The translations under genes were made by a program, and so were the position numbers. Shown piece by piece: positions 63,401-63,810 of a stretch of 64,000 nucleotides of DNA. Origin of the DNA: Meghimatium bilineatum (Eukaryota; Mollusca; Gastropoda; Stylommatophora; Philomycidae); contig CM067299.1 of assembly GCA_034231615.1 (NCBI GenBank), positions 12,701,863-12,765,862 on the forward strand. Direction: 5' to 3'. Every line of letters begins with the position of its first letter. Position 1 is the stretch's first letter. The notes under the pieces were generated by a model, which made no database searches, had not been told where the DNA came from, and was given only the letters and a program-made list of their open reading frames with translations.

Positions 63401-63810
63401 ACTACACAAAATTACTACAAAGAAAATGCAGTGGTGCGGTGCATAGTCACAATGTTGGAGCACTATTCTTACAAGAACTGAGTTTTTTTCTAACAGATGA
63501 TTAATTTTAAAACCCACCCTGTACACTTCATCATGGTGATAGCAAGGACAAGCAACTTAGCCACACAGCCACATAGTTCCACCCTGTACTTCCTAATAGA
63601 AAATAAATGCAGTAATAATGATGATACATACAAGCATCACATTTCAACAAAATGAGAACTTACTGAGATCTGTGACATTTTTTAAGACATGCAGAATACA
63701 GCGTCTGATTGTGAGGTGTCTATGCTTGGTGTCTACATGCTGCCATTCACAGTGATGACAGAGCAGTTGAGAAACACCATTCATGTCGATAAGCTTTCCA
63801 GAATTGAGTT
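11688..63810 (-). CDS. AGTPBP1: Cytosolic carboxypeptidase 1 (tubulin deglutamylase), 19 exons, 5' partial
   Basis: Exons, 5' to 3': 63810-63664, 59824-59588, 51907-51792, 48098-47997, 46727-46505, 39848-39583, 38024-37828, 36687-36532, 35785-35704, 34830-34674, 32145-31913, 28439-28286, 25375-25304, 23701-23593, 20533-20404, 19306-19169, 17935-17759, 15168-15011, 11826-11688. Every junction is GT-AG and the phases match throughout; the sum is 2993 nt, giving 996 residues plus stop. Numbering from the first complete codon, the M14 motifs are HPGE (zinc ligands H702, E705), GEDLNRQW (757-764), CDYHGHS (third zinc ligand H799) and SYTMES (catalytic E886). The family removes glutamates from polyglutamate side chains and C-termini of tubulin and other proteins in the cytosol. 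Vertebrate CCP1 is about 1,200 residues, so roughly 200 N-terminal residues lie outside the window. The closely related CCP4/AGBL1 is the alternative name, but a single CCP1-type gene is usual in invertebrates. Family assignment is certain; exons 3-6 rest on splice signals and phase more than on conservation. Confidence 0.95.
11920..12075. repeat. GA microsatellite and 60-bp tandem duplication
   Basis: (GAGA)n at 11917-11955, then 'TTTAATGGTCTGCATATT', 'GATCTA.TAATC' and 'CTATGTTATT' present twice (11964 and 12020). Confidence 0.8.
13105..13205. repeat. 19-bp tandem repeat
   Basis: About five copies of ACTTTAACATAACATTATT in intron 18. Confidence 0.85.
13205..13850 (+). pseudogene. LINE RNase H-domain remnant
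   Basis: Plus-strand pieces in shifting frames read [15 protein letters not shown], '[13 protein letters not shown]' and '[20 protein letters not shown]'. 'TDS', 'AG..GNE.AD.LA' are RNase H signatures of I-like LINEs. Several stops and frameshifts; dead. Confidence 0.7.
13839..14035 (-). pseudogene. LINE C-terminal remnant, nested against the RNase H piece
   Basis: The reverse complement of the 2385-2654 family: 'GTCACATGATG' end, then a region matching 'NHRVFRESIRKTRFW.E.VT' and 'INLS'. It lies tail to tail with the plus-strand LINE piece at 13205-13850. Confidence 0.65.
14545..14725 (+). mobile_element. Interspersed repeat with tRNA-like stretch, copy 2
   Basis: Partner of 8510-8692: same 'TTACTGTTGAAAACAACTTG', 'TTATCAATACAAGAAAACTG' and 'TTAGTGATTAGTGTCCTAAC' in the same order, preceded by a T-run at 14514-14533. 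Confidence 0.65.
14784..15000. repeat. ~85-bp tandem repeat adjoining exon 18
   Basis: Three copies (the middle one shortened by ~35 bp) of a unit with 'TTAAAGTGGAAATCTATCTC', 'GAGAATCATTGAACATATTT' and 'CTACCCAAGTCCTAAAA', ending 11 bp from the exon 18 donor. Confidence 0.9.
15011..15168 (-). CDS. AGTPBP1: CCP1 exon 18: end of catalytic domain
   Basis: The acceptor is CACATTTTCAG and the donor TTTGA|GTAAGTTG. It encodes [16 protein letters not shown], matching the family's 'LEEMGAKFC..LLRL', then a tail starting [12 protein letters not shown]. Phase 0 in, 2 out. Three copies of an ~85-bp repeat start just after the donor. Confidence 0.95.
16072..16565 (+). mobile_element. 494-bp insertion with 109-bp direct terminal repeats and 15-bp target duplication
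   Basis: Copies at 16072-16180 and 16457-16565 differ at two visible positions and bracket ~276 bp. The whole is flanked by AACAATTACTARGAA (16057-16071 and 16566-16580). Each terminal repeat has a B-box-like GGTTCAATTCC or AGTTCAATTCC and an A-box-like GGTTAGTCAAG, so a dimeric tRNA-headed SINE is one reading. A 15-bp duplication fits target-primed insertion better than LTR integration. Confidence 0.75.
16745..16951 (+). pseudogene. LINE 3' end (RNase H family)
   Basis: 'GCACTTATGGG', 'TGTGCTGTGA.GC.AGTTTC' and 'TAATCAAGAATC' align with the minus-strand copy ending near 25540. Encodes [20 protein letters not shown], the Cys-containing end of the family. Confidence 0.6.
17493..17690 (+). mobile_element. 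Interspersed repeat, family P copy 2
   Basis: 'TGTGTTATGGTTTACAGC' occurs twice in tandem here (17508 and 17537), followed by 'CTTGTCTTCTGGGTTACTTT' and 'TAGTTGCCTCTTATGATAGA'. Best-preserved plus-strand partner of 3640-3815. Confidence 0.65.
17759..17935 (-). CDS. AGTPBP1: CCP1 exon 17: catalytic glutamate
   Basis: The acceptor is TATGTATTTCAG and the donor AAG|GTAAATAA. It encodes [20 protein letters not shown] then [21 protein letters not shown]886 in SYTMES is the general base of M14 enzymes. 59 codons, phase 0 to 0. Confidence 0.97.
18065..18475. repeat. 27-bp minisatellite, ~15 copies
   Basis: The unit is AGTTTAACATATCTACACAG plus CATGTCC, with an AAGTCC variant alternating. The unit is a multiple of 3, so several frames on both strands are open; none is a gene. 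It lies in intron 16. Confidence 0.95.
18628..18727. repeat. 14-bp tandem repeat
   Basis: About seven copies of ATATAGATTGTTAT in intron 16. Confidence 0.9.
18785..19090. repeat. Dispersed repeat pair, member 1
   Basis: Shares 'GATGAAATAATC', 'GTTGAGCAACT', 'GGATGCATGTT', 'AGTATCCCAA' and 'CTGCCAAGA' in order with 59905-60185 in intron 1. Class unknown. Within it 'GACATCAGAGATAGA' is repeated (19012 and 19119). Confidence 0.55.
19169..19306 (-). CDS. AGTPBP1: CCP1 exon 16: third zinc ligand
   Basis: The acceptor is TTATTGCAG and the donor AAG|GTAAGTC. It encodes [21 protein letters not shown]799 of DYHGHS is the third zinc ligand. The spacing from H702 is 97 residues. The rest ([14 protein letters not shown]) is the less conserved loop. 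46 codons, phase 0 to 0. Confidence 0.97.
20404..20533 (-). CDS. AGTPBP1: CCP1 exon 15: GEDLNRQW motif
   Basis: The acceptor is TATGTTTCAG and the donor ATG|GTAGGTGG. It encodes [14 protein letters not shown], with the Asn-Arg pair (N761, R762) that binds the substrate carboxylate in M14 enzymes, then [14 protein letters not shown]. Phase 2 in, 0 out. Its first ~34 coding bases plus acceptor are repeated three times in the upstream intron with a 56-bp period. Confidence 0.97.
20500..20735. repeat. 56-bp tandem copies of the exon 15 acceptor edge
   Basis: Three intronic copies of the exon start plus acceptor, with AG boundaries at 20590, 20646 and 20702 (next base being the would-be exon start 20589, 20645, 20701). 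The real start is 20533, so the period is exactly 56. Confidence 0.92.
20975..21066 (+). pseudogene. LINE tail fragment
   Basis: Encodes [20 protein letters not shown] then stop, the terminal segment also seen at 2590-2651. Confidence 0.55.
21623..22084 (+). other. Unrecognised 153-codon open frame, antisense in intron 14
   Basis: Begins [20 protein letters not shown] and is rich in Phe, Tyr, Ile, His and Asn, as expected for translated AT-rich DNA. No motif recognised, no splice context examined supports it, and it runs against CCP1. Most likely chance. Confidence 0.12.
22249..22278 (+). mobile_element. Partial (CCAA)n-type retroposon core
   Basis: 'GGTCAAAGGGTATGAGCCCA' then 'TGGACCGC' matches the core of the retroposon at 7914-8043 but lacks its tail. 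Confidence 0.55.
22370..22536 (+). pseudogene. LINE tail fragment
   Basis: One frame reads [20 protein letters not shown] then KVRQLVQN, a stop, and [17 protein letters not shown]. This is the 'GRPR..W..DI........' end of a LINE polymerase. Confidence 0.65.
22785..22918. repeat. 34-bp tandem repeat, four copies
   Basis: The unit is 'TATCATCACAACTATTATAT' plus 'TTCATAAACATGGT' in intron 14. Confidence 0.9.
23593..23701 (-). CDS. AGTPBP1: CCP1 exon 14: M14 core
   Basis: The acceptor is CTGTTTACAG and the donor GGAAA|GTGAGT. It encodes [20 protein letters not shown] then [16 protein letters not shown], the family's '[16 protein letters not shown]'. Phase 1 in, 2 out. Confidence 0.97.
24295..24712. 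repeat. 33-bp minisatellite, ~12 copies
   Basis: The unit is AGACTGTACAGAGAAACCTA plus AGCCTATGTAGGT, very homogeneous; the flank 23820-24290 holds decayed relatives. Intron 13. Confidence 0.95.
24826..25190. repeat. C-runs and AGGCCTA-type degenerate repeat
   Basis: C-runs at 24825-24833 and 24894-24912, then about six loose copies of 'AATAGGCCTACATGTTAGAAA'. Confidence 0.7.
25304..25375 (-). CDS. AGTPBP1: CCP1 exon 13: zinc-binding HxxE motif
   Basis: A 72-bp exon; the acceptor is GCTATCAG and the donor AAAG|GTATGTT. It encodes [20 protein letters not shown] then MK. H702 and E705 of HPGE are the first two zinc ligands; mutating the equivalent pair in mouse CCP1 (H912/E915) abolishes activity. 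Skipping this symmetrical exon (phase 1 to 1, 72 bp) would give an in-frame but catalytically dead protein. Confidence 0.98.
25540..25990 (-). pseudogene. LINE RNase H and 3' end remnant
   Basis: In minus orientation reads '[20 protein letters not shown]' then [20 protein letters not shown], a typical retroelement RNase H C-terminus, and ends near '[13 protein letters not shown]'. Stops interrupt it. Lies in intron 12 next to exon 13. Confidence 0.78.
26167..28173. mobile_element. ~2.0-kb inverted-repeat DNA transposon, probably non-autonomous
   Basis: Left end TACCGTTAAATTCTGTGTAT plus AACCC; right end, reverse complemented, TACCGTTAAATTCTGAATAT plus AAACCC. The first 15 bases are identical, and TA could be the target duplication. 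No transposase is recognisable inside. A diverged copy of its right ~500 bp lies inverted at 34122-34612. Confidence 0.65.
28286..28439 (-). CDS. AGTPBP1: CCP1 exon 12: start of M14 peptidase domain
   Basis: The acceptor is TATTCCTCAG and the donor TTGT|GTAAGTG. It encodes [16 protein letters not shown] then [10 protein letters not shown], equal to the family's 'I.FR...LC.TL.GN..P..TITA'. Phase 0 in, 1 out. Confidence 0.96.
28700..29115 (+). pseudogene. LINE polymerase C-terminal remnant
   Basis: Decayed frames read '[15 protein letters not shown]' and '[14 protein letters not shown]', matching the 'P.G.RKRGRPK..W.......A.DR..WR..V' order of LINE polymerase ends. Intron 11. Confidence 0.55.
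30090..30290 (-). pseudogene. LINE 3'-end fragment
   Basis: In minus orientation: 'GACTCTGTGTGTTGATGCAT', 'CCTACAACCCTGACAG'. Same family as 41105-41485. Confidence 0.6.
30430..30476. repeat. (TA)n microsatellite
   Basis: About 23 TA units in intron 11. Confidence 0.95.
31205..31495 (+). mobile_element. tRNA-derived SINE
   Basis: A-box-like TAGCCTAGTTGATAATGAG at 31213 and B box GGTTCGAAACC at 31264-31274, spaced 51 bp as in a tRNA gene. The body has 'TTAAATGAGTACCTGACGCA' and 'GGGGAGGTAAAGAC'. Antisense to CCP1 in intron 11. The internal polymerase III promoter looks nearly intact. Confidence 0.75.
31913..32145 (-). CDS. AGTPBP1: CCP1 exon 11: end of N-domain
   Basis: The acceptor is TCTACCTCAG and the donor CTGCAG|GTAATAT. 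It encodes [14 protein letters not shown], then [15 protein letters not shown] and [13 protein letters not shown]. '[11 protein letters not shown]' and 'YHYPY.YS.LQ' are CCP1 hallmarks. Phase 1 in, 0 out. The mariner at 32192-33526 lies only 46 bp upstream of this acceptor. Confidence 0.97.
32192..33526 (-). mobile_element. Complete mariner transposon
   Basis: A 1,335-bp element between TA dinucleotides (32190-32191 and 33527-33528). The 30-bp ends, CGAGGGGGAGTCAATAAGTA plus AGTCACAAAT, are identical in inverted orientation. It contains one open transposase gene and sits in CCP1 intron 10, in the same orientation as the gene. Confidence 0.95.
32292..33389 (-). CDS. Mariner transposase, open reading frame intact
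   Basis: 365 codons from the first ATG; the likely start is the internal Met10 (MATVLTEC), giving ~356 residues, near the ~345-350 usual for mariner. N-terminal helix-turn-helix region with [20 protein letters not shown]; linker-like [14 protein letters not shown]. The catalytic triad is [20 protein letters not shown] and [17 protein letters not shown], with 34 residues between the second and third Asp (DD34D). It cuts and pastes the element at TA sites. No stop or frameshift is seen, so it may be active or recently so. Confidence 0.95.
   Translation of the reverse strand: MRMRSTKNKMATVLTECTINEQRAVVRFLWAKGLPAKDIHKEMLPVYADNCLSRKAVHSWVKKLSQGRSKIVDEIRSGRAVEIATDASVQRVEEMIRGDRRVTIDAVAAAIGCSHGSAYSIMHDRLKFKKVCSRWVPRQLTDEHKMNRLGLSLEHLCQYANEGEDMMNRIITGDESWVHHYQPESKRASMQWKHPSSPCVQKFKVTPSAGKVMLTVFWDCQGVLLTNFKKKGDNVNSESYCEVLSVLRDAIRRKRPGLLTRGVLLLHDNARPHTARLTQEKIQNLGWKILEHPPYSPDLAPSDFHLFGPLKTHLGGKHFATDAEVECEVKMWLKKQSTQFYTAGLGGLIKRWDKCINVGGNYVEK
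33650..33790. repeat. ~60-bp direct duplication
   Basis: 'ATGGCCAAACTCCTA.CCTTT' occurs twice (33668 and 33722) with flanking 'TTGAC.AAAAAAATACA'. Intron 10, upstream of the mariner. Confidence 0.7.
34122..34612. mobile_element. Inverted partial copy of the 2-kb element
   Basis: Starts TACCGTAAAAATCGTGTATA and runs 'GACATCCCCAACTTAACAAT', 'CATCATCATAAGAAAGAACC', 'GGTGGCAAGACTTTGGGGAA', 'CTTCTGACAGTGACGTTTAA'. This is the reverse complement of 27677-28173 with roughly 10-15% divergence by eye. The far half is missing. Confidence 0.8.
34600..34702. repeat. Tandem copy of the exon 10 donor edge
   Basis: In gene orientation, AAAAACTG..GTCA.TTTAA.TTTG|GTATGTCACTT occurs at the real donor (34674) and again about 50 bp into the intron, with 'CTTTG|GTATGTCACTT' kept. 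Confidence 0.88.
34674..34830 (-). CDS. AGTPBP1: CCP1 exon 10: N-domain
   Basis: The acceptor is CCATTGCAG and the donor TTTG|GTATGTCAC. It encodes [24 protein letters not shown] and [18 protein letters not shown], matching the vertebrate N-domain almost residue for residue. Phase 0 in, 1 out. Its 3' edge plus donor is duplicated about 50 bp into the intron. Confidence 0.97.
34930..35080. repeat. ~57-bp tandem repeat, three copies
   Basis: The unit has 'ATTGTTGTATTATTCCCAGA', 'GCAATAAGTTCTTACTTC' and 'ATTCCATTAATCTATGAC'. Intron 9. Confidence 0.88.
35704..35785 (-). CDS. AGTPBP1: CCP1 exon 9: N-domain
   Basis: An 82-bp exon; the acceptor is CATATTTCAG and the donor CAT|GTAAGTCC. It encodes [17 protein letters not shown], the conserved 'F.S.FE.GNLRK' motif that opens the beta-sheet N-domain of cytosolic carboxypeptidases. 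Phase 2 in, 0 out. Confidence 0.95.
35880..36085. repeat. ~65-bp tandem repeat, three copies
   Basis: The unit has 'CTTAGAAATATCACATATGA', 'TTAATACCAGTAAGAAA' and 'TATATTTTT.TGGGGTTT'. Intron 8. Confidence 0.88.
36532..36687 (-). CDS. AGTPBP1: CCP1 exon 8: N-domain
   Basis: The acceptor is AATTCTCAG and the donor GTCAG|GTAATAG. It encodes [20 protein letters not shown] then VYDLDT, near-identical to the family's '[19 protein letters not shown]'. The choice of the first AG of CAGAG is fixed by phase (2 in, 2 out). Confidence 0.95.
36725..36858. repeat. 12-bp minisatellite upstream of exon 8
   Basis: About 11 copies of CAAATCATCCAA or CAAATCATCAAA, beginning ~40 bp from the exon 8 acceptor. 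In the CCP1 reading direction the region is open in the exon 8 frame for ~37 codons (LDDLLDD repeats). Confidence 0.85.
36886..36905 (-). mobile_element. Solo piggyBac-type terminus
   Basis: 'GCAGTGTGTTAAAGGTTAA' is the same end as in the MITE at 53629-54613 (GCAGTGTGCTAAAGGTTAA). No partner end was found. Confidence 0.4.
37495..37560. repeat. 21-bp tandem repeat
   Basis: Three to four copies of ACATCATTGCACCATAACAG plus A. Intron 7. Confidence 0.9.
37701..37866. repeat. ~41-bp tandem copies of the exon 7 donor edge
   Basis: In gene orientation four blocks GTTA.CTC.CAAGTTTGGTG...(A/T)G|GT: the real donor CAAAG|GTGAG, then AAAAT|GTGAG, AAATG|GTGAG and CCAAG|GTTAG. All keep GT at the same place. 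Confidence 0.92.
37828..38024 (-). CDS. AGTPBP1: CCP1 exon 7: start of the conserved core
   Basis: The acceptor is TTGTTTTCAG and the donor CAAAG|GTGAGTT. It encodes [20 protein letters not shown] then LAFPDMYG and ends KFGVQR. 'KLAFPD.YG' and '.FGVQR' are recognisable CCP1/4 features ahead of the N-domain. Phase 0 in, 2 out. Its 3' edge with the donor is copied three more times in the intron (37701-37822). Confidence 0.93.
38350..38960 (-). pseudogene. LINE RNase H remnant interrupted by a retroposon
   Basis: In minus orientation '[20 protein letters not shown]' is a retroelement RNase H signature. The (CCAA)n retroposon at 38612-38660 is inserted directly upstream of it. Intron 6. Confidence 0.7.
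38612..38660 (+). mobile_element. Short retroposon with (CCAA)n tail, copy 2
   Basis: 'CTGGGTCAAAGGGCATGAGC', 'CCATGGACAGCTGGATCAGC', 'AACCAACCA'. Tail only two units, in contrast to ~85 bp at 7914. Confidence 0.75.
39395..39470 (+). pseudogene. LINE 3'-end fragment
   Basis: 'TTGGAGGACTCTATGTGTTG', 'CCCTACAACCCTGAAGAG' match the tail of 41105-41485. Confidence 0.6.
39480..39600. repeat. Tandem copies of the exon 6 donor edge
   Basis: In gene orientation the real edge is CATTAGTCAG|GTAATTTCATC; intronic copies read CATTAGTCAGATAACTTCAT, TATTAGTCAGATAACTTCAT and a weaker AGTAATCAGGCAACTTCATC. Period ~25-30 bp. Confidence 0.8.
39583..39848 (-). CDS. AGTPBP1: CCP1 exon 6: basic/Ser-rich linker
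   Basis: The acceptor is TTTTCTTCAAG and the donor GTCAG|GTAATTTC. It encodes about 88 residues with a basic patch ([19 protein letters not shown]) that could act as a nuclear-localisation or tubulin-binding patch; that role is a guess. Phase 1 in, 0 out. Reading past the donor meets a stop within five codons. The exon's 3' edge is repeated in the intron (39480-39580). Confidence 0.75.
39984..40975. mobile_element. piggyBac-type MITE, copy 1 (992 bp)
   Basis: TTAACCTTTGCCACACC at the left and, reverse complemented, TTAACCTTTAACAAGCTGG at the right, so TTAA is the likely target site. Internally it shares 'TCACACCTCTT', 'TTTGTATTTACATG' and 'AAAAGTTATTGTGTTTTTC' blocks with the copy at 53629-54613. 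It encodes no transposase. Intron 5. Confidence 0.65.
41105..41485 (+). pseudogene. LINE polymerase C-terminal region, well preserved
   Basis: 122 codons reading [60 protein letters not shown] and [20 protein letters not shown], ending at a natural stop followed by 'GGGTTATGGGTTTATTGATT'. The best-preserved copy of a family with remnants at 4900, 30090 and 39395. Antisense to CCP1, intron 5. Confidence 0.85.
41680..41995. mobile_element. Unclassified interspersed repeat
   Basis: Higher-GC block between two LINE pieces with 'TCGATCACGACAGACGAACA' on the minus strand. Possibly a LINE 3' UTR. Weak evidence. Confidence 0.3.
42003..43350 (-). pseudogene. LINE reverse transcriptase, 5'-truncated and frameshifted
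   Basis: Begins at [20 protein letters not shown] (conserved 'F.D..KAFD'), then an in-frame TGA in place of Arg before [10 protein letters not shown], then [20 protein letters not shown], the catalytic [14 protein letters not shown] (Asp pair near 42966), TKKTEAM, and after a frameshift at the CT run 42745-42755 the C-terminus [40 protein letters not shown]. The 3' tail is an (ATT)n run at 42001-42035. Non-LTR polymerase; two lesions make it dead. Intron 5, same strand as CCP1. Confidence 0.9.
43350..44908 (-). pseudogene. Decayed piggyBac transposase gene
   Basis: In several frames: [12 protein letters not shown] (the 'ETNRYA' motif), [20 protein letters not shown] (family 'DE.M..FKGR...K.Y.P.KP.K.G'), a '[10 protein letters not shown]' block, [20 protein letters not shown] (family '.DNFFTS..L...L'), and [19 protein letters not shown]. 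It ends near [13 protein letters not shown] where the LINE at 42003-43350 begins. The upstream end has CCTTTAGCACTCTGTCGG after TTAA (44905-44908), a piggyBac-type terminus. Stops and frameshifts throughout. Confidence 0.85.
45112..45225 (+). mobile_element. Interspersed repeat, family P copy 3 (partial)
   Basis: 'ATGTAGTCCAGAGAATTTCA', 'TGTACTGCATCATGGTTTAC', 'AACATTCAACTTCAGCA'. Same order as 61032-61150. Confidence 0.5.
46211..46430 (+). pseudogene. LINE polymerase C-terminal remnant
   Basis: Encodes [20 protein letters not shown] then [20 protein letters not shown], the 'GKRKRGRPK.TW......E.......W.EL...A.DR' tail. Between exons 5 and 6, antisense. Confidence 0.6.
46505..46727 (-). CDS. 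AGTPBP1: CCP1 exon 5: Ser-rich linker
   Basis: The acceptor is AGTTTCAG and the donor GGAG|GTGAGT. It encodes 74 codons rich in Ser, Asn and Lys (begins [19 protein letters not shown]), a likely disordered region with phosphorylatable Ser. It is not recognisably conserved; support is the open frame, the splice sites and the phase (0 in, 1 out) matching exon 6. A 47-54 bp tandem array abuts its acceptor. Confidence 0.72.
46734..47018. repeat. 47-54 bp minisatellite abutting exon 5 acceptor
   Basis: Five copies of 'AACACATAATTATGAGATAT', 'TTTAGAACAGTATTCACAAA', 'TACATAATACATAACAC'. The array starts 4 bp beyond the acceptor AG (46728-46729), so the branch-point region of exon 5 lies inside it. 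Confidence 0.93.
47052..47109 (+). mobile_element. Short retroposon with (CCAA)n tail, copy 3
   Basis: 'CTGGGTCAAAGGGCATGAGC', 'CCATGGACCGCTGGATCAGC', then five CCAA units. Intron 4. Confidence 0.75.
47997..48098 (-). CDS. AGTPBP1: CCP1 exon 4: linker
   Basis: The acceptor is TTTCCTACAG and the donor CAG|GTACGA. There are 34 codons, phase 0 to 0, encoding an acidic segment that ends [15 protein letters not shown]. The 'FPEL' motif is like one in the linker of the family. It is a 102-bp symmetrical exon, so skipping it would keep the frame. Confidence 0.78.
48650..50595. repeat. 31-bp minisatellite, ~62 copies, with 771-bp higher-order duplication
   Basis: The unit is AATAATCTATTAAGATAAGT plus AGGATGTCACC. 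Marker variants recur exactly 771 bp apart: 'ATAGGATATC' 49291/50062, 'CTACTAAG' 49527/50298, 'AATAATATAT' 49552/50323, 'TATTAAAATA' 49621/50392. The variant 'ACCATCTATT' recurs at 833 bp (49026/49859). Intron 3; the last units before 50595 are degenerate. Confidence 0.97.
50690..50860 (+). pseudogene. LINE polymerase C-terminal remnant
   Basis: Encodes [20 protein letters not shown], the '.GHIMR..K.E.I.TTGK' motif. It follows the 31-bp array directly. Confidence 0.5.
50880..51150. repeat. ~66-bp tandem repeat, four copies
   Basis: The unit has 'ATGAACTATAAGAA', 'GATTGACAGCACATGAAACA' and 'GAAGACTG.GGACA', 'TGATAACCAATGCCACA'. Confidence 0.85.
51290..51745 (+). pseudogene. Composite LINE/retroposon fragment
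   Basis: 51644-51741 encodes [20 protein letters not shown] then [11 protein letters not shown], equal to the tail at 61228-61330. 51290-51640 is GC-richer sequence joined in front of it that I cannot place. Confidence 0.55.
51792..51907 (-). CDS. AGTPBP1: CCP1 exon 3: acidic linker
   Basis: The acceptor is ATTTATTGCAG and the donor GAG|GTATGATC. It encodes a Thr/Glu-rich then Asp-rich stretch ([20 protein letters not shown]). Vertebrate CCP1 also has an acidic run just after the N-terminal region. The phase (1 in, 0 out) joins exon 2 to exon 4. A large 61-bp tandem array begins only about 15 bases upstream of the acceptor (higher coordinates). Confidence 0.82.
51922..52560. repeat. ~61-bp minisatellite, ~11 copies, at exon 3 acceptor
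   Basis: The unit has 'TTATTGATCTGTCAAAGAAT', 'GGATAAACTTGTGTGAAGTT' and 'ATGCCACTTTCAGTCATCAT', 'TCAGGTGCC'. It begins ~15 bp from the exon 3 acceptor, inside its branch-point region. Confidence 0.93.
52600..53628. other. Intron 2 stretch, no gene recognised
   Basis: Contains 'CTTCCTACTTGAATTTACTT', also present at 16200 in the interior of the 494-bp element. Open frames here look like chance. Confidence 0.4.
53629..54613. mobile_element. piggyBac-type MITE, copy 2 (985 bp)
   Basis: TTAACCTTTAACTGGTCAC at the left; reverse complemented right end TTAACCTTTAGCACACTGC. TTAA on both sides. Same size class and internal blocks as 39984-40975, and the right end matches the terminus of the decayed piggyBac at 44908. 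Intron 2. Confidence 0.65.
55060..55190 (+). mobile_element. Repeat copy that serves as empty site for the 494-bp insertion
   Basis: 'GCATTAGTAATAATTACTAA', 'TTAACACCAAATGACCTTTC', 'AATCCATACTAATTGACA' follow the order of 16048-16067 joined to 16570-16705 without the inserted element. Confidence 0.6.
56018..56205 (+). mobile_element. Interspersed repeat, family P copy 4
   Basis: 'GGATGTAGTCCAGATAGCGA', 'TTTATGTTTTACAGATTAGC', 'CATGCCGGACTTCAGCA', 'CTTAGTTGCCTCTATGACA'. Confidence 0.6.
57115..57295. repeat. 36-bp tandem repeat, five copies
   Basis: The unit has 'ATTACTATCTATCTATAAAC' plus 'AGCTACATAGGACATT'. Intron 2. Confidence 0.92.
57530..58045. repeat. ~34-bp minisatellite, ~15 copies
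   Basis: The unit is AAGAAACAGCAAACATTATT plus ATTGTCTAATTAAG, with a CTGCATAAG variant clustering at both ends. Intron 2. Confidence 0.93.
58428..59359 (-). mobile_element. Mariner deletion derivative (932 bp)
   Basis: Ends CGAGGCGTGTTCAAATGAAA plus ACGGGACTTGT are inverted and identical over 31 bp, flanked by TA (58426-58427, 59360-59361). Transposase pieces remain: [20 protein letters not shown] up to VRMFKDGG, then a jump to [20 protein letters not shown] and [17 protein letters not shown] (DD34D spacing). The middle with the first catalytic Asp is gone, and a TGA replaces an expected Arg after NFFSDGI. It is inactive but could be mobilised in trans. A different family from 32192-33526. 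Confidence 0.92.
59588..59824 (-). CDS. AGTPBP1: CCP1 exon 2: N-terminal helical-repeat region
   Basis: The acceptor is TTTTGATAG and the donor CAG|GTAAGTT. It encodes [19 protein letters not shown] and later [16 protein letters not shown], which matches the end of the conserved N-terminal region of CCP1 (ILR-C-PKN-LP). Alternative acceptor use two bases later (GATAGAG) would break the frame with exon 1, so the first AG is chosen. It enters and leaves in phase 1. Confidence 0.9.
59905..60185. repeat. Dispersed repeat pair, member 2
   Basis: Partner of 18785-19090. Intron 1. Confidence 0.55.
61032..61150 (+). mobile_element. Interspersed repeat, family P copy 5 (partial)
   Basis: 'GGATGTAGTCCAGTGAATGT', 'ATGCCATAGTTTACAGCTTT', 'CACCTGACTTCAGCAT'. 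Confidence 0.55.
61220..61605 (-). pseudogene. LINE C-terminal remnant truncated by a DNA element
   Basis: In minus orientation [52 protein letters not shown]. Its upstream side stops at the TACCTGTCAAC end of the element at 61605-63130. Confidence 0.65.
61605..63130. mobile_element. Candidate ~1.5-kb inverted-end DNA element
   Basis: TACCTGTCAAC near 61605 and the same 11 bases reverse complemented at ~63120-63130 (GTTGACAGGTA). Next to the right end are ACGGGTTTTTACG-type motifs. The 24-bp coding-like minisatellite lies inside. No target duplication could be fixed, so this stays tentative. Confidence 0.4.
61940..62470. repeat. 24-bp GC-richer minisatellite, ~22 copies
   Basis: The unit is like GCATCTATGACCGGCGGAGA plus TCGT, quite diverged between copies. 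Open on the plus strand as an 8-residue repeat (ASMTGGDR type) and on the minus strand as CTISAGHR type. Not supported as a gene. Confidence 0.9.
63664..63810 (-). CDS. AGTPBP1: CCP1 exon 1 of window: N-terminal helical-repeat region
   Basis: The acceptor TTTTGTAG precedes position 63810 and the donor is A|GTAAGTT. The exon starts with the last two bases of a split codon and encodes 48 full codons, including [16 protein letters not shown]. This resembles the 'IRKSIFTVLK' stretch of the vertebrate CCP1 N-terminal armadillo-like region. It ends in phase 1, and the codon completed across the next junction is Lys, as expected from the family (K-x-GR). Confidence 0.85.
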
